This document shows positions 1 to 8,029 of a DNA stretch of 19,462 bases, piece after piece. Within the stretch, counting starts at the first letter, position 1; each line of letters starts with the position of its first letter. The notes under the pieces are model-generated. The model had not been told where the DNA came from. It ran no database searches and was given only the letters and a program-made list of their open reading frames with translations. This stretch comes from Microcystis aeruginosa W13-11 (GTDB taxonomy: Bacteria; Cyanobacteriota; Cyanobacteriia; Cyanobacteriales; Microcystaceae). The stretch spans positions 1-19,462 of the forward strand of contig JAADBR010000074.1 of assembly GCA_009995705.1 (NCBI GenBank). The letters are read 5' to 3'. Position numbers and translations under genes: made by a program.

Positions 1-321
1 TACGCTTGGTATGATGGAAATTCTGGTGGTAAAACTCATCCCGTAGGACAGAAAAAGCCCAATGGTTGGGGACTGTATGACATGAGTGGCAATGTTTGGG
101 AGTGGTGCGAAGACAATTGGCATAATAGCTATGCTGGAGCGCCGGATGATGGCTCGGCGTGGCTTGATAATGATAATGATTATCCAATAGTGCGGGGCGG
201 TTCTTGGGGCACCGATCCGGATGACTGCCGTTCCGCTTACCGCGGCCACAACGACCGCCGCGACCTCCGCTTCTACACCTTCGGTTTTCGGGTAGTCTGC
301 GTATTCGGGAGGACTCTGTAA
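1..321 (+). CDS. FGE-sulfatase (formylglycine-generating enzyme-like) domain protein, 3' end; likely DGR variable protein
   Basis: The reading frame is open from base 1, so the gene starts upstream of the window; 106 codons and a TAA stop are visible. The protein carries the hallmarks of the end of an FGE-sulfatase/C-type-lectin fold: [12 protein letters not shown], then RGGSW, CRSAYR and a closing GFRVVC. Catalytic FGE oxidises a sulfatase cysteine, but many bacterial members are non-catalytic binding or display proteins; the catalytic part is not visible, so no enzyme role is claimed. From about codon 208 to 282 the codons become a run of NNC triplets (GGC, ACC, GAC, TAC, CAC, AAC, CTC, TTC), unlike the AAT/GAT/TAT-rich stretch just before. 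That fits adenine-directed mutagenesis of AAC codons in a DGR variable region. The fold call is firm; the DGR role is inferred, since no reverse transcriptase or template repeat lies in this window. Confidence 0.88.
   Translation, partial: YAWYDGNSGGKTHPVGQKKPNGWGLYDMSGNVWEWCEDNWHNSYAGAPDDGSAWLDNDNDYPIVRGGSWGTDPDDCRSAYRGHNDRRDLRFYTFGFRVVCVFGRTL
193..300 (+). other. putative DGR variable region (VR)
   Basis: This stretch covers the RGGSW to GFRVVC segment, where known DGR targets of the FGE/CLec fold are diversified. Codon by codon, variable positions are NNC or NNT with the first two bases differing (208 GGC, 211 ACC, 214 GAT, 220 GAT, 223 GAC, 238 TAC, 244 GGC, 247 CAC, 250 AAC, 253 GAC, 262 GAC, 265 CTC, 271 TTC, 274 TAC, 277 ACC, 280 TTC). 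Fold-determining codons between them (Trp, Cys, Arg, Ser, Gly, Phe) are kept. This is the footprint expected if AAC codons of a template repeat were randomised at A. The exact ends are approximate because the template repeat is not in view. Confidence 0.6.
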
Positions 322-380
322 CCCTTTTACTCTTTTTACCCTTTTTACCCTTTTTTACTTTTTTCTTTTTTTCTCTCTTT

Positions 381-410
381 CCCGCCCTTAGGCGGGTCGA
401 TTTTTTTTTT
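381..410 (+). terminator. GC-rich hairpin with T10 tract after the FGE-domain gene
   Basis: CCCGCC (381-386) and GGCGGG (391-396) form a perfect 6-bp stem with a 4-nt CTTA loop, followed after TCGA by ten T residues (401-410). It looks like an intrinsic terminator for the gene ending at 321. It is preceded by about 60 nt of nearly pure pyrimidine built on repeats of ACCCTTTTT (321-380). A short GC hairpin with a 4-nt loop downstream of a variable region is also a known target-recognition element in some DGRs, so both roles are possible. Confidence 0.6.
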
Positions 411-484
411 GAGATTTTCTAGGGTGCGTCCTGGGCGGCTTTTGCCTTTTTGGGAGCAGTTTAAGGAGGTTATAGTCTTATAGC

Positions 485-640
485 ATGATCCGCTATCCAA
501 CATTGGTGGAAGTCCTCGATTTACCTGATCAAATCATTCAACAGTCCCAAGGAGCTATGGATATTCGTCACCTAGGTTCTTTAGAGTCCTCCTGTCTCCC
601 GTCTCCTATTGTAAAGTTTTGTGAATTTTTCTGGGAATAG
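485..640 (+). pseudogene. truncated Doc/Fic-type (death-on-curing) toxin gene, 5' fragment
   Basis: An ATG at 485 sits 14 nt after a good Shine-Dalgarno (AAGGAGGT, 463-470) and opens a 51-codon frame. The first 36 or so residues (MIRYPTLVEVLDL, then GAMDIRHLGSLES) match the start of the death-on-curing toxin family, which normally continues for about 90 more residues to the HPFxxGNKR Fic motif. Here similarity stops near residue 36 and the frame runs through pyrimidine-rich filler to TAG at 640. No Fic motif follows, so the product cannot be an active toxin. The upstream sequence shows no convincing antitoxin. Family assignment is from memory of the N-terminal pattern. Confidence 0.55.
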
Positions 641-646
641 GGGGTT

Positions 647-675
647 TTGTAAAAATAGATACAGAATTGTATGTT
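647..675 (+). promoter_or_regulatory. probable gifA promoter
   Basis: TTGTAA (647-652) and TATGTT (670-675) are separated by 17 nt and resemble sigma-70-type -35 and -10 boxes. The -35 box lies inside the NtcA site. A second A/T-rich -10 candidate, TATATT at 681-686, cannot be excluded. The predicted 5' UTR is about 50 nt. No glutamine-riboswitch core is evident in it. Confidence 0.45.
649..662 (+). promoter_or_regulatory. NtcA-binding site for gifA
   Basis: The sequence is GTA, eight bases, TAC, an exact match to the NtcA consensus GTAN8TAC. It overlaps the proposed -35 hexamer of the gifA promoter rather than sitting about 41 bases upstream of the start point, which suggests repression by NtcA. 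NtcA repression of gif genes under nitrogen limitation is established in Synechocystis. Confidence 0.7.
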
Positions 676-737
676 ATATATATTAGTGGGTGATTAAAAA
701 AGTTCTAAACACTATTTGCAGCTCGGAGGAAATGATT

Positions 738-905
738 ATGTCCACAGAACAACAAGCTCGTGCCTTAATGATGCGTCACCACCACGCCGTCAAAAATCGT
801 CAACAATCGATGTTAGGCAGAAGTGCTTCTGAAATCGGTATTAACAATGACAATGGCCACGGAGAAACCGTTCAACGTCGCTTCTCGGCCGACTTTTCTT
901 CCTAA
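738..905 (+). CDS. gifA: glutamine synthetase inactivating factor IF7
   Basis: This 55-residue basic protein is a small inhibitor that binds glutamine synthetase type I and shuts off ammonium assimilation when nitrogen is plentiful. The start MSTEQQARALMMRHHH and the block KNRQQSML match the GifA/GifB conserved region. Arg8, Arg21 and Arg28, the three arginines known in Synechocystis IF7 to contact glutamine synthetase, are all present at those positions. The ATG at 738 is chosen because GGAGG (725-729) lies 8 nt upstream; the ATG at 732 is only 2 nt from it and upstream ATGs lack a site. The protein is about ten residues shorter than Synechocystis IF7, with a divergent Ser-rich tail. An NtcA box overlaps the promoter and a strong terminator follows, so it is a single-gene unit. 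Confidence 0.85.
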   Translation: MSTEQQARALMMRHHHAVKNRQQSMLGRSASEIGINNDNGHGETVQRRFSADFSS

Positions 906-993
906 ACTTACGATCGCTCTGGTGCTACTCTGAGTTAGGCTCTGAGATTTCGCCAAAGTGTCAGCTTTCAATCTTAGAATTAAGTGAACAATC

Positions 994-1036
994 AGCCCAC
1001 ACAAACCGAAATCGGAAGGTGTGGGCTTTCGATTTT
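994..1036 (+). terminator. rho-independent terminator of gifA
   Basis: AGCCCACAC (994-1002) pairs perfectly with GTGTGGGCT (1019-1027), giving a 9-bp stem. The 16-nt loop contains a small CCG/CGG inner pairing. The stem is followed by TTCGATTTTT. It also lies just beyond the 3' end of the convergent Uma2-family gene, so it may work for both strands, but the T-run is on the plus strand. Confidence 0.75.
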
Positions 1037-1063
1037 TAGAGATAGGGGTCAGTCTTGGGCTGA

Positions 1064-1861
1064 TTACGGGATTTCATCGGGATTTATGCCTAATTCTCGT
1101 AATTGTGCCGCTAGACCTTCCGCGCGTTGACGTTCGCTTTCGGCCTGTTGAGAGGCTGCCCTGGCCCGTTGACGTTCAATTTCAGCATTCTGACGTTCAA
1201 TTTCAGCATTCTGACGTTCAATTTGGGCTAATTCCGCAGGTAGGAGGATTAAATTGCCATCTAGGTCATAAAAACGTAGCCAAGGGGCTTCTTCTCGTTG
1301 GATGCTGCCCATCCAGACTCCTAACCATAATCCCAAACGTTGACACCATAACCAACCGCGATGGTCGGGAATAATTTCTTGATAGCATTGATTTTGGTCT
1401 AAAGCCCAACCTTGCAGGGAAGTGGCATCAAAGGGATTATAAACGAAGTATTGGGAACAGCGAAAAGTCCGCTCATAGAGGTTTTTTTTGGTAGTTAAAT
1501 CGATTTTTGCGGTGCTTTCTGACATTAATTCCACGATCACATCGGGATAACGTCCGTTTTCGTTCCAAACCACCCATCCTTGTCGTTTATAACTACCATC
1601 GATATCGAGGACAACGAAAAAATCGGGGCCACGAAAATCTTTATTAAAAACCCGCTCACGGCTAAAGTAAATGAACATATTACCGCCAACGAAAAAGTCT
1701 TCTCGATCCTGATAGGCTTGTTCGATAGAATCGATTAACACATTCATGGCCTTGCGGTGACGGTGCGTTTCCAAAGGTTCTCCATCATCAAAAATCAAGT
1801 CTTCTGGGGGAATGGGAGGTTCTTCCCAATCGATAACTGGAGGAGTGAGGGGTTGAGTCAT
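1064..1861 (-). CDS. Uma2 family (DUF820) PD-(D/E)XK nuclease-like protein with C-terminal coiled coil
   Basis: The product is about 265 aa. Uma2/DUF820 proteins are abundant in cyanobacteria and have a restriction-endonuclease-like fold; their biological role is not settled. The core shows RGPDFFVV (Asp near 80), PDVIVELMSEST (Glu near 111) and the basic helix TTKKNLYE, in the usual order. Residues from about 210 to 250 are a charged coiled coil built on the heptad AEIERQN, repeated nearly three times and encoded by 21-bp tandem DNA repeats (1170-1225). The start at 1861 (MTQPLTPP) is preferred over an upstream ATG at 1954, because the extension would overlap the alcohol dehydrogenase gene and does not resemble the family. 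It lies 28 nt after that gene on the same strand. Confidence 0.82.
   Translation of the reverse strand: MTQPLTPPVIDWEEPPIPPEDLIFDDGEPLETHRHRKAMNVLIDSIEQAYQDREDFFVGGNMFIYFSRERVFNKDFRGPDFFVVLDIDGSYKRQGWVVWNENGRYPDVIVELMSESTAKIDLTTKKNLYERTFRCSQYFVYNPFDATSLQGWALDQNQCYQEIIPDHRGWLWCQRLGLWLGVWMGSIQREEAPWLRFYDLDGNLILLPAELAQIERQNAEIERQNAEIERQRARAASQQAESERQRAEGLAAQLRELGINPDEIP
1170..1225 (-). repeat. 21-bp tandem repeat inside the Uma2-family gene
   Basis: A 21-bp unit containing GACGTTCAATTTCAGC occurs as two complete copies (1170-1190, 1191-1211) and a partial third (1212-1225). It encodes the heptad repeats of the C-terminal coiled coil. Copy number changes would keep the frame and lengthen or shorten the coil. 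Confidence 0.8.
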
Positions 1862-1889
1862 CGGGGTTACGTCCGGGATAGAGATGGTT

Positions 1890-2894
1890 TTATTTGATTT
1901 GCAAGACGAGGCGATATTTAGGTTGTCCGGTTCGCAATTTTTCCATAGCTTCATTCACCCGGGAGATAGGATAGGTTTCTGTGACTGGTTCAATGCCATG
2001 GCGAGAGGCAAATTCAATCATTTTACTGACGGTACTGGGGCTACCCAAAGGACTGCCAGAAATCGATTTTTGACCCATAATCAAGGGAAAAGCGTAGGTA
2101 GCCATGGGTTCAAGAACAGCCCCAACAATATGCAGACGACCTTTGGGACGCAAACAGGCGATATAAAGACCCCAATCGAGATTAACGTTAACGGTGGAGA
2201 TGATGAAATCGAAGTAATCTCGTACCGATTGCAAAGCTTCTGGGTCTCTGGAATTGATAAAATGAGTTGCCCCTAGTTCTTTTGCTTCCGTTTCTTTGTC
2301 GGGACTACTGGAAAAAGCGGTTACTTCGCAGCCCCAAGCTTTGAGGAATTTCAAGGCTATATGGCCCAATCCACCAATACCAATGACACCAACTCGGGCT
2401 GTGGGTTTAATATCAAATTGGACAATCGGATTAAAAACGGTAATGCCACCACAAAAAAGCGGGCCAGCTTTGGCAGCATCTAACTGGTCCGGCAAGGGAA
2501 CTAACCAACTATGATGGGACCGGACTCTTTCGGCAAAACCGCCATGGCGACCGACGATAGTTCCTTCGGCAGTGGCACAAAGGTTTTGATCCCCTGACAT
2601 ACAAGTTTCACAGGTGAAACAGGAACGGGAAAACCAACCAAGACCGACTCTTTGCCCTAATTTTAACTCTTTGACTTTAGCACCAAGAGCGGTGATCGTA
2701 CCGACCACCTCATGACCGGGGACAAAGGGATAGGTGGTCAGTCCCCAATCGTTATCGAGCATACTTAGGTCACTGTGGCAGATGCCGCAATATTCCACCG
2801 CGATTTCTACATCTTCATCCCCTAATATACCCGGATCGTAGTCAAAAAGCTCTAGTTTTCCCCCTTTTTCTTGGGCAGCATAGGCTCTAATCAT
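1890..2894 (-). CDS. zinc-dependent alcohol/aldehyde dehydrogenase, cinnamyl-alcohol dehydrogenase (YahK-like) group
   Basis: The 334-residue length is typical of the medium-chain dehydrogenase family. It interconverts alcohols and aldehydes with NAD(P)(H), probably in the cytosol. Visible motifs are catalytic-zinc ligands Cys36 (CGICHSD), His61-Glu62 (GHEVVG) and Cys148, the structural-zinc cysteines at 92, 95, 98 and 106, and the Rossmann motif GIGGLG near 172. The SSSP segment after the second beta strand fits an NADP preference, as in the YahK/CAD group, but the natural substrate cannot be read. The ATG at 2894 follows AGAGGA. The downstream Uma2-family gene is on the same strand with a 28-nt gap. 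Confidence 0.88.
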   Translation of the reverse strand: MIRAYAAQEKGGKLELFDYDPGILGDEDVEIAVEYCGICHSDLSMLDNDWGLTTYPFVPGHEVVGTITALGAKVKELKLGQRVGLGWFSRSCFTCETCMSGDQNLCATAEGTIVGRHGGFAERVRSHHSWLVPLPDQLDAAKAGPLFCGGITVFNPIVQFDIKPTARVGVIGIGGLGHIALKFLKAWGCEVTAFSSSPDKETEAKELGATHFINSRDPEALQSVRDYFDFIISTVNVNLDWGLYIACLRPKGRLHIVGAVLEPMATYAFPLIMGQKSISGSPLGSPSTVSKMIEFASRHGIEPVTETYPISRVNEAMEKLRTGQPKYRLVLQIK

Positions 2895-3026
2895 GATTAA
2901 GTCCTCTAGAATAGGTTTATTGGTTATCTTATCCTAAATTGCTCTGAGTATGGCTTGTCCTCAATCCTGTTTACAAGGTATGGAAAAGTGGGAAGTGGGG
3001 AGAAGGGAACGGATTTGATCTGGTCA

Positions 3027-3034
3027 GCGATCGC
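3027..3034. repeat. HIP1 octamer (first of six)
   Basis: GCGATCGC is the highly iterated palindrome of many cyanobacterial genomes. Other perfect copies are at 4048-4055, 7097-7104, 7311-7318, 7766-7773 and 19116-19123. Four of the six are inside conserved core genes (dnaK1 and rsgA) and none lies between 7774 and 19115, which includes the accessory segment. Confidence 0.9.
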
Positions 3035-3121
3035 GAAATAGTCAAAAGCGTGATTTTTTGATGCTACAAAGAATAGGGAGCGGAAGCATCAGCAAAATTA
3101 CTGGTTTTGGGTTACTCTTGA

Positions 3122-3259
3122 TATATAGTCCACTACACCGAATCTGGTCGGGCTTGCGGACTTTACCAACAAGTTTTGTTAGCCTCGCAGGAAAACTACC
3201 AGCTTTCAACCGGGGCAAGATTAGACGAGGTAAAAAGCCCGCTTCTAATTTGGGGATAA
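3122..3259 (+). pseudogene. possible decayed coding remnant
   Basis: A 45-codon frame between a TGA (3119-3121) and a TAA (3257-3259) reads like ordinary protein: it has ESGRACGLYQQVLLASQ and ends LDEVKSPLLIWG. The same frame upstream of the TGA (3077-3118) also reads plausibly (EASAKLLVLGYS), as if a TGG had become TGA. There is no start codon or Shine-Dalgarno. The LLIWG ending is reminiscent of alpha/beta-hydrolases, but this is a weak impression. It may simply be random sequence. Confidence 0.25.
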
Positions 3260-3308
3260 TTTTTGTCAGCGATTGTATCCTATTAACTATCGTTATTATT
3301 AGAGCGTC

Positions 3309-5357
3309 ATGGGAAAAGTCATCGGCATCGACTTAGGGACAACCAACAGTTGCATTGCCGTACTAGAGGGAGGTCAGCCGATTATAGTTCCCAACTCAGA
3401 AGGGGGAAGAACCACTCCTAGTATCGTGGGATTCGGCAAGGGCCAGCGCCTAGTAGGACAACTGGCCAAACGTCAGGCGGTCACTAATGCCGAAAATACC
3501 GTCTATAGCATCAAACGCTTTATCGGTAGGCGTTGGCAAGATACCGAGGCCGAAAGGGGACGAGTTGCCTATCATTGCCAACGCGGTCGCGATGATACCG
3601 TCAATATCAAAATTCGCGATCGGGAATTTACCCCCCAAGAAATTTCGGCCATGATCCTGCAAAAATTAAAGGCCGATGCCGAGGCCTATCTGGGGGAACC
3701 GATTAACGAGGCCGTGATTACAGTTCCTGCCTATTTTACCGATGCCCAACGTCAAGCCACTAAAGACGCGGGGATGATCGCAGGACTAGAAGTGTTAAGA
3801 ATTATTAACGAACCCACCGCCGCCGCCCTAGCTTACGGTTTAGATAAACAAAACGAAGATCAACATATCCTTGTTTTTGACCTAGGGGGAGGAACCTTCG
3901 ACGTTTCCATCCTGCGACTGGGGAAAGGGGTCTTTGAAGTGAAAGCCACGGCCGGCAATAACCATCTTGGGGGGGACGATTTTGATAATCTCTTAGTGCG
4001 GTGGTTGGTGGAAAACTTTCAAAGCCAAGAAAACATCGATCTGTCCAGCGATCGCATGGCGATCCAAAGACTGCGAGAAGCCGCAGAAAAAGCCAAAATC
4101 GAGCTTTCTAGCCTGATTAGCACCTCGATCAATCTCCCCTTCATCGCCGCCGACGAAACTAGCCCTAAACACCTAGAATTGGAACTAACTCGCGCTAAAT
4201 TCGAGGAATTAACCAGAGAATTAGTCGAAAAAACCCTCGAACCCGTACAACAGTCCCTCAAAGATAGCGAACTGCAGCCTAACGATATCGATCGTGTTGT
4301 TCTCGTTGGTGGTTCCACCAGAATCCCCGCCGTCCAAGAATTAATCTCTCGTTTCTTTTCTACTGGCCAGATTGATCGCTCTGTTAACCCCGATGAGGCC
4401 GTTGCTTTGGGGGCAGCCATTCAAGCCGGAGTTTTAGGTGGAGAAGTAGAAGATATCCTCCTACTTGATGTCACCCCCCTTTCCCTCGGCATTGAAACCC
4501 TTGGCGAAGTCTTTACCAAAATTATCGATCGCAATACCACTATCCCCACCAGTAAATCTCAGGTTTTCTCCACCGCTGCCGATGGTCAAACTTCGGTGGA
4601 AATTCATGTTCTGCAAGGGGAAAGAACCATGGCCCGGGATAATAAAACCCTAGGTAGATTTCTCCTGACAGGAATTCCTCCCGCTCCTAGGGGTATGCCA
4701 CAAATCGAAGTGTCCTTCGATATCGATGTCAACGGCATCTTGAAAGTGGCCGCCAGCGACCAAGGCACCGGCAAAGAACAAAGCATTTTAATTAGCCATA
4801 CTGGAGGGCTGAAACCGAACGAAATTGAAAAAATGCGCCTAGAAGCCGAAAAATACGCCGAATCTGATCGCCGTCGTCTGCAAATGATCGATATTCGCCA
4901 GCAGTGCGATAGTCTTTTCTATAGCTACGAAGTCACCCTCCGGGAAAACAGTCAGTTAGTCGCCCCCGATATCCGGCAACTGGCCGACCAGAAGCGGCAA
5001 CAGTTGGAAATCGCTCTGCGCGACCCCTCCCTATCCCCAGAAAAGCTAAAAACCACCTTGGCAGAATTTCGTCAGCTTGTCCTCGAAATCGGTACCCGCA
5101 TCTACACGGGGAGACAAAATCAAAACCAACCCCTTAACGGTGCTGGGTTTGAATCGATCGATGTCACCGAAAAACCGACTCGACCCACCCGCACCCAGGC
5201 TACTTCCTCGAATACCTTCACCAATAGACCAACCCTCTCCCGCACCAGAACCAGAACCTATAGTAATCTGGAAACTAAATCCACCGAATCGGACATTGAT
5301 GATGATCCCTACGATGGCGAAGAAATGAGAGCCAGTGACTATGAGGCCGTAGATTAA
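3309..5357 (+). CDS. dnaK1: Hsp70 chaperone DnaK, DnaK1 type
   Basis: This 682-residue ATP-dependent chaperone binds hydrophobic segments of unfolded proteins with J-protein and GrpE help. The ATPase domain (1 to about 380) has IDLGTTNSC at 7-15, [12 protein letters not shown] near 166-177 and [12 protein letters not shown] near 189-200. The linker [15 protein letters not shown] leads into the substrate-binding domain ([19 protein letters not shown]). The C-terminal tail is long, Thr/Arg-rich then acidic, and lacks the EEVD-type ending of housekeeping DnaK2. Length, tail and details such as [13 protein letters not shown] point to the cyanobacterial DnaK1 paralog rather than DnaK2 or DnaK3. 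The start matches the family; its Shine-Dalgarno is weak. dnaJ follows after 189 nt. grpE is not adjacent. Confidence 0.93.
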   Translation: MGKVIGIDLGTTNSCIAVLEGGQPIIVPNSEGGRTTPSIVGFGKGQRLVGQLAKRQAVTNAENTVYSIKRFIGRRWQDTEAERGRVAYHCQRGRDDTVNIKIRDREFTPQEISAMILQKLKADAEAYLGEPINEAVITVPAYFTDAQRQATKDAGMIAGLEVLRIINEPTAAALAYGLDKQNEDQHILVFDLGGGTFDVSILRLGKGVFEVKATAGNNHLGGDDFDNLLVRWLVENFQSQENIDLSSDRMAIQRLREAAEKAKIELSSLISTSINLPFIAADETSPKHLELELTRAKFEELTRELVEKTLEPVQQSLKDSELQPNDIDRVVLVGGSTRIPAVQELISRFFSTGQIDRSVNPDEAVALGAAIQAGVLGGEVEDILLLDVTPLSLGIETLGEVFTKIIDRNTTIPTSKSQVFSTAADGQTSVEIHVLQGERTMARDNKTLGRFLLTGIPPAPRGMPQIEVSFDIDVNGILKVAASDQGTGKEQSILISHTGGLKPNEIEKMRLEAEKYAESDRRRLQMIDIRQQCDSLFYSYEVTLRENSQLVAPDIRQLADQKRQQLEIALRDPSLSPEKLKTTLAEFRQLVLEIGTRIYTGRQNQNQPLNGAGFESIDVTEKPTRPTRTQATSSNTFTNRPTLSRTRTRTYSNLETKSTESDIDDDPYDGEEMRASDYEAVD

Positions 5358-5483
5358 AAAGTGATCAGTAATCAGATGTGAGTTTTCAGCTTTTTTCTCC
5401 CCTTCTCCCCACTTCCCCACTTCTCAACCCCTAACCCCCAGCAAAAAAAGTAGGGATAACCCAACTAAACTATTATGTATAGT

Positions 5484-5498
5484 TTGTTAGAGTAACAA
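5484..5498 (+). promoter_or_regulatory. small dyad upstream of dnaJ
   Basis: TTGTTA and TAACAA form a perfect 6-bp dyad around a 3-nt GAG spacer, about 48 nt before the dnaJ start. The left arm could serve as a -35 box, with an A/T-rich -10 region near 5505. It could be a regulator site or chance; it is not a CIRCE element. Confidence 0.2.
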
Positions 5499-5540
5499 CT
5501 AGACTTAAACTTTATTTATAAATTGCCAGCAGAACCATAG

Positions 5541-6671
<1,131 letters not shown>

Positions 6672-6673
6672 TT

Positions 6674-6895
6674 ATGACTTTAGACCTGCGCGGCACTCCC
6701 TGCCCAATTAATTTTGTCCGGACAAAATTGCAACTAGAGAAAATGACCGCCGGGGAACGGTTGGAAGTCTGGTTAGATGCCGGGGAACCGATCGAACAAG
6801 TTCCCACTAGCCTGACAGTGGAGGGTTATCAGATAGAATCGATCGAGGATCGAGATAGCTTTTTTGTTCTCAAAGTCTATCGCCCCGATTCCTAA
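6674..6895 (+). CDS. TusA/SirA/YedF-family sulfurtransferase-like protein
   Basis: This 73-residue protein has the TusA-type beta-alpha-beta-alpha-beta-beta pattern. TusA relays persulfide sulfur on a cysteine, for example to tRNA 2-thiouridine synthesis. The start LDLRGTPCPINFVRTK contains the conserved Cys-Pro at 10-11, but the usual CPxP motif is CPIN here, so the second proline is missing. The Cys is present, so sulfur chemistry remains possible but is unproven. The gene sits 2 nt after dnaJ and its stop abuts the ATG of rsgA, so the three are almost certainly co-transcribed and translationally linked. Confidence 0.8.
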   Translation: MTLDLRGTPCPINFVRTKLQLEKMTAGERLEVWLDAGEPIEQVPTSLTVEGYQIESIEDRDSFFVLKVYRPDS

Positions 6896-7972
6896 ATGGT
6901 AGATGCACAATTAACCGATTTATACGGCACAGTGGTGGCCGTACAGGCGAATTTCTATCAGGTACGCTTGGATCCTGCCGTCATGGGCGAGAATCTTCTC
7001 TGTACCCGTCGCGCTCGCTTGCAAAAAATCGGTCAATCGGTGATGGTTGGTGATCGGGTGCGTGTGGAGGAAGCCAATTTTGATGATCGGCAGGGTGCGA
7101 TCGCAGAAGTTCTCCCCCGCAGTACCGAGATCGATCGGCCAGCCGTTGCTAATATCGAGCAGATTTTGCTAGTTTTTGCCCTTGCTGAACCCGTCCTCGA
7201 TCCTTGGCTGATCAGTCGTTTTTTGGTGAAAGCTGAGTCCACAGGCTTAGAAATTGCGGTCTGTGTCAATAAAATCGATCTGGGGAAACCGGAACAAATA
7301 GAGATTTGGGGCGATCGCCTAGCTAGTTGGGGATACCGGCCTTTTTTTGTCAGTGTGGAGAAAAATCGGGGATTTGAGGCTTTATTGGCACAATTAAACC
7401 ATAAAATCACTCTCTTGGCCGGTCCATCGGGGGTGGGAAAATCGAGTTTAATTAATTGTCTAATTCCTGAGATTAATCAACGGGTGGGGGATGTGTCGGG
7501 AAAACTACAAAAAGGTCGTCACACCACCCGTCATGTGGAGTTATTTGCTTTACCAAATCGGGGTTTATTGGCCGATAGTCCGGGGTTTAACCAACCGGAT
7601 ATTAACTGTTCACCAGAACAATTAACTTTTTATTTTCCAGAAGTGAGACAGCGTTTAGCTTTGGGAAATTGTCAATTTAATGATTGTACTCACCGTCGAG
7701 AACCTAACTGTGTGGTGAGGGGAGATTGGGAACGTTACCAACATTATTTAGAGTTTTTAGAAGAAGCGATCGCACGGGAACAGTCATTACAGAAAACTAG
7801 CACAAAAGAGTCAAGTTTAAAGTTAAAAATTAAAGAAGCAGGTCAAGAAACCTACGAACCCAAGTTAGCTAATAAAAAATATCGTCGTCCTTCTCGTCGC
7901 GGCAAAAATCAAGATCAAGAACGCTACGAAAATAAAACTCTCCAAGATATTTATAATGATGATTCTGAATAG
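6896..7972 (+). CDS. rsgA: small ribosomal subunit biogenesis GTPase RsgA
   Basis: The 358-residue circularly permuted GTPase acts in late 30S subunit maturation. It begins with an OB-fold domain (GTVVAVQANFYQVRLD). The GTPase motifs occur in the permuted order: NKID (G4, 125-128), GPSGVGKSSLIN (G1, 176-187), then DSPGF (G3, 228-231). The C-terminal zinc motif is Cys259, Cys264, His266 and Cys272. After it comes an extra tail of about 70 residues rich in Lys and Arg, possibly rRNA-binding. ATG 6896 directly follows the stop of the TusA-like gene with no gap and no separate Shine-Dalgarno, implying coupling. Confidence 0.95.
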   Translation: MVDAQLTDLYGTVVAVQANFYQVRLDPAVMGENLLCTRRARLQKIGQSVMVGDRVRVEEANFDDRQGAIAEVLPRSTEIDRPAVANIEQILLVFALAEPVLDPWLISRFLVKAESTGLEIAVCVNKIDLGKPEQIEIWGDRLASWGYRPFFVSVEKNRGFEALLAQLNHKITLLAGPSGVGKSSLINCLIPEINQRVGDVSGKLQKGRHTTRHVELFALPNRGLLADSPGFNQPDINCSPEQLTFYFPEVRQRLALGNCQFNDCTHRREPNCVVRGDWERYQHYLEFLEEAIAREQSLQKTSTKESSLKLKIKEAGQETYEPKLANKKYRRPSRRGKNQDQERYENKTLQDIYNDDSE

Positions 7973-7993
7973 AATCGGTTAGGTTGTCTTTAT

Positions 7994-8010
7994 CTTTAGG
8001 GTTACTAAAG
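7994..8010. terminator. small hairpin between convergent rsgA and hydrolase genes
   Basis: CTTTAG (7994-7999) and CTAAAG (8005-8010) form a perfect 6-bp stem with a 5-nt loop in the 57-nt gap between convergent genes. The stem is A/T-rich and lacks a T-run, so it is at best a weak bidirectional terminator. Confidence 0.25.
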
Positions 8011-8029
8011 TAAGAATCGGGAAAAGATA

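Larger units (their letters stand above)
2895..3308. other. intergenic region between divergent adh and dnaK1 genes
   Basis: This 414-nt stretch separates divergent genes and must contain both promoters. It has a HIP1 octamer at 3027-3034, G-rich filler around 2986-3012, and a frame (3122-3259) that reads like decayed protein-coding sequence. A long overlapping frame from 3058 that runs into dnaK1 is not supported. No CIRCE element (TTAGCACTC-N9-GAGTGCTAA) is seen upstream of dnaK1, and no clear promoter could be chosen. Confidence 0.5.

Noticed and set aside
322..600. DGR template repeat near the variable region
   Set aside because: No second copy of the 193-300 sequence is visible here or elsewhere in the window, and no reverse transcriptase is encoded.
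676..737. glutamine riboswitch (glnA motif) in the gifA leader
   Set aside because: The leader is only about 50 nt and lacks the conserved motif core; that riboswitch is typical of gifB rather than gifA.
1862..1954. N-terminal extension of the Uma2-family gene to an ATG at 1954
   Set aside because: It overlaps the 3' end of the alcohol dehydrogenase gene and does not look like the family; MTQPLTPP at 1861 is the natural start.
3058..3336. 92-codon plus-strand frame upstream of and overlapping dnaK1
   Set aside because: It overlaps the dnaK1 start in another frame, has no ribosome site and low protein character; a different frame in the same DNA reads better.
4019..4420. 133-codon minus-strand frame inside dnaK1 and similar opposite-strand frames in dnaJ, rsgA and the TPR gene
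   Set aside because: They are antisense shadows of strongly supported genes, with biased composition and no ribosome sites.
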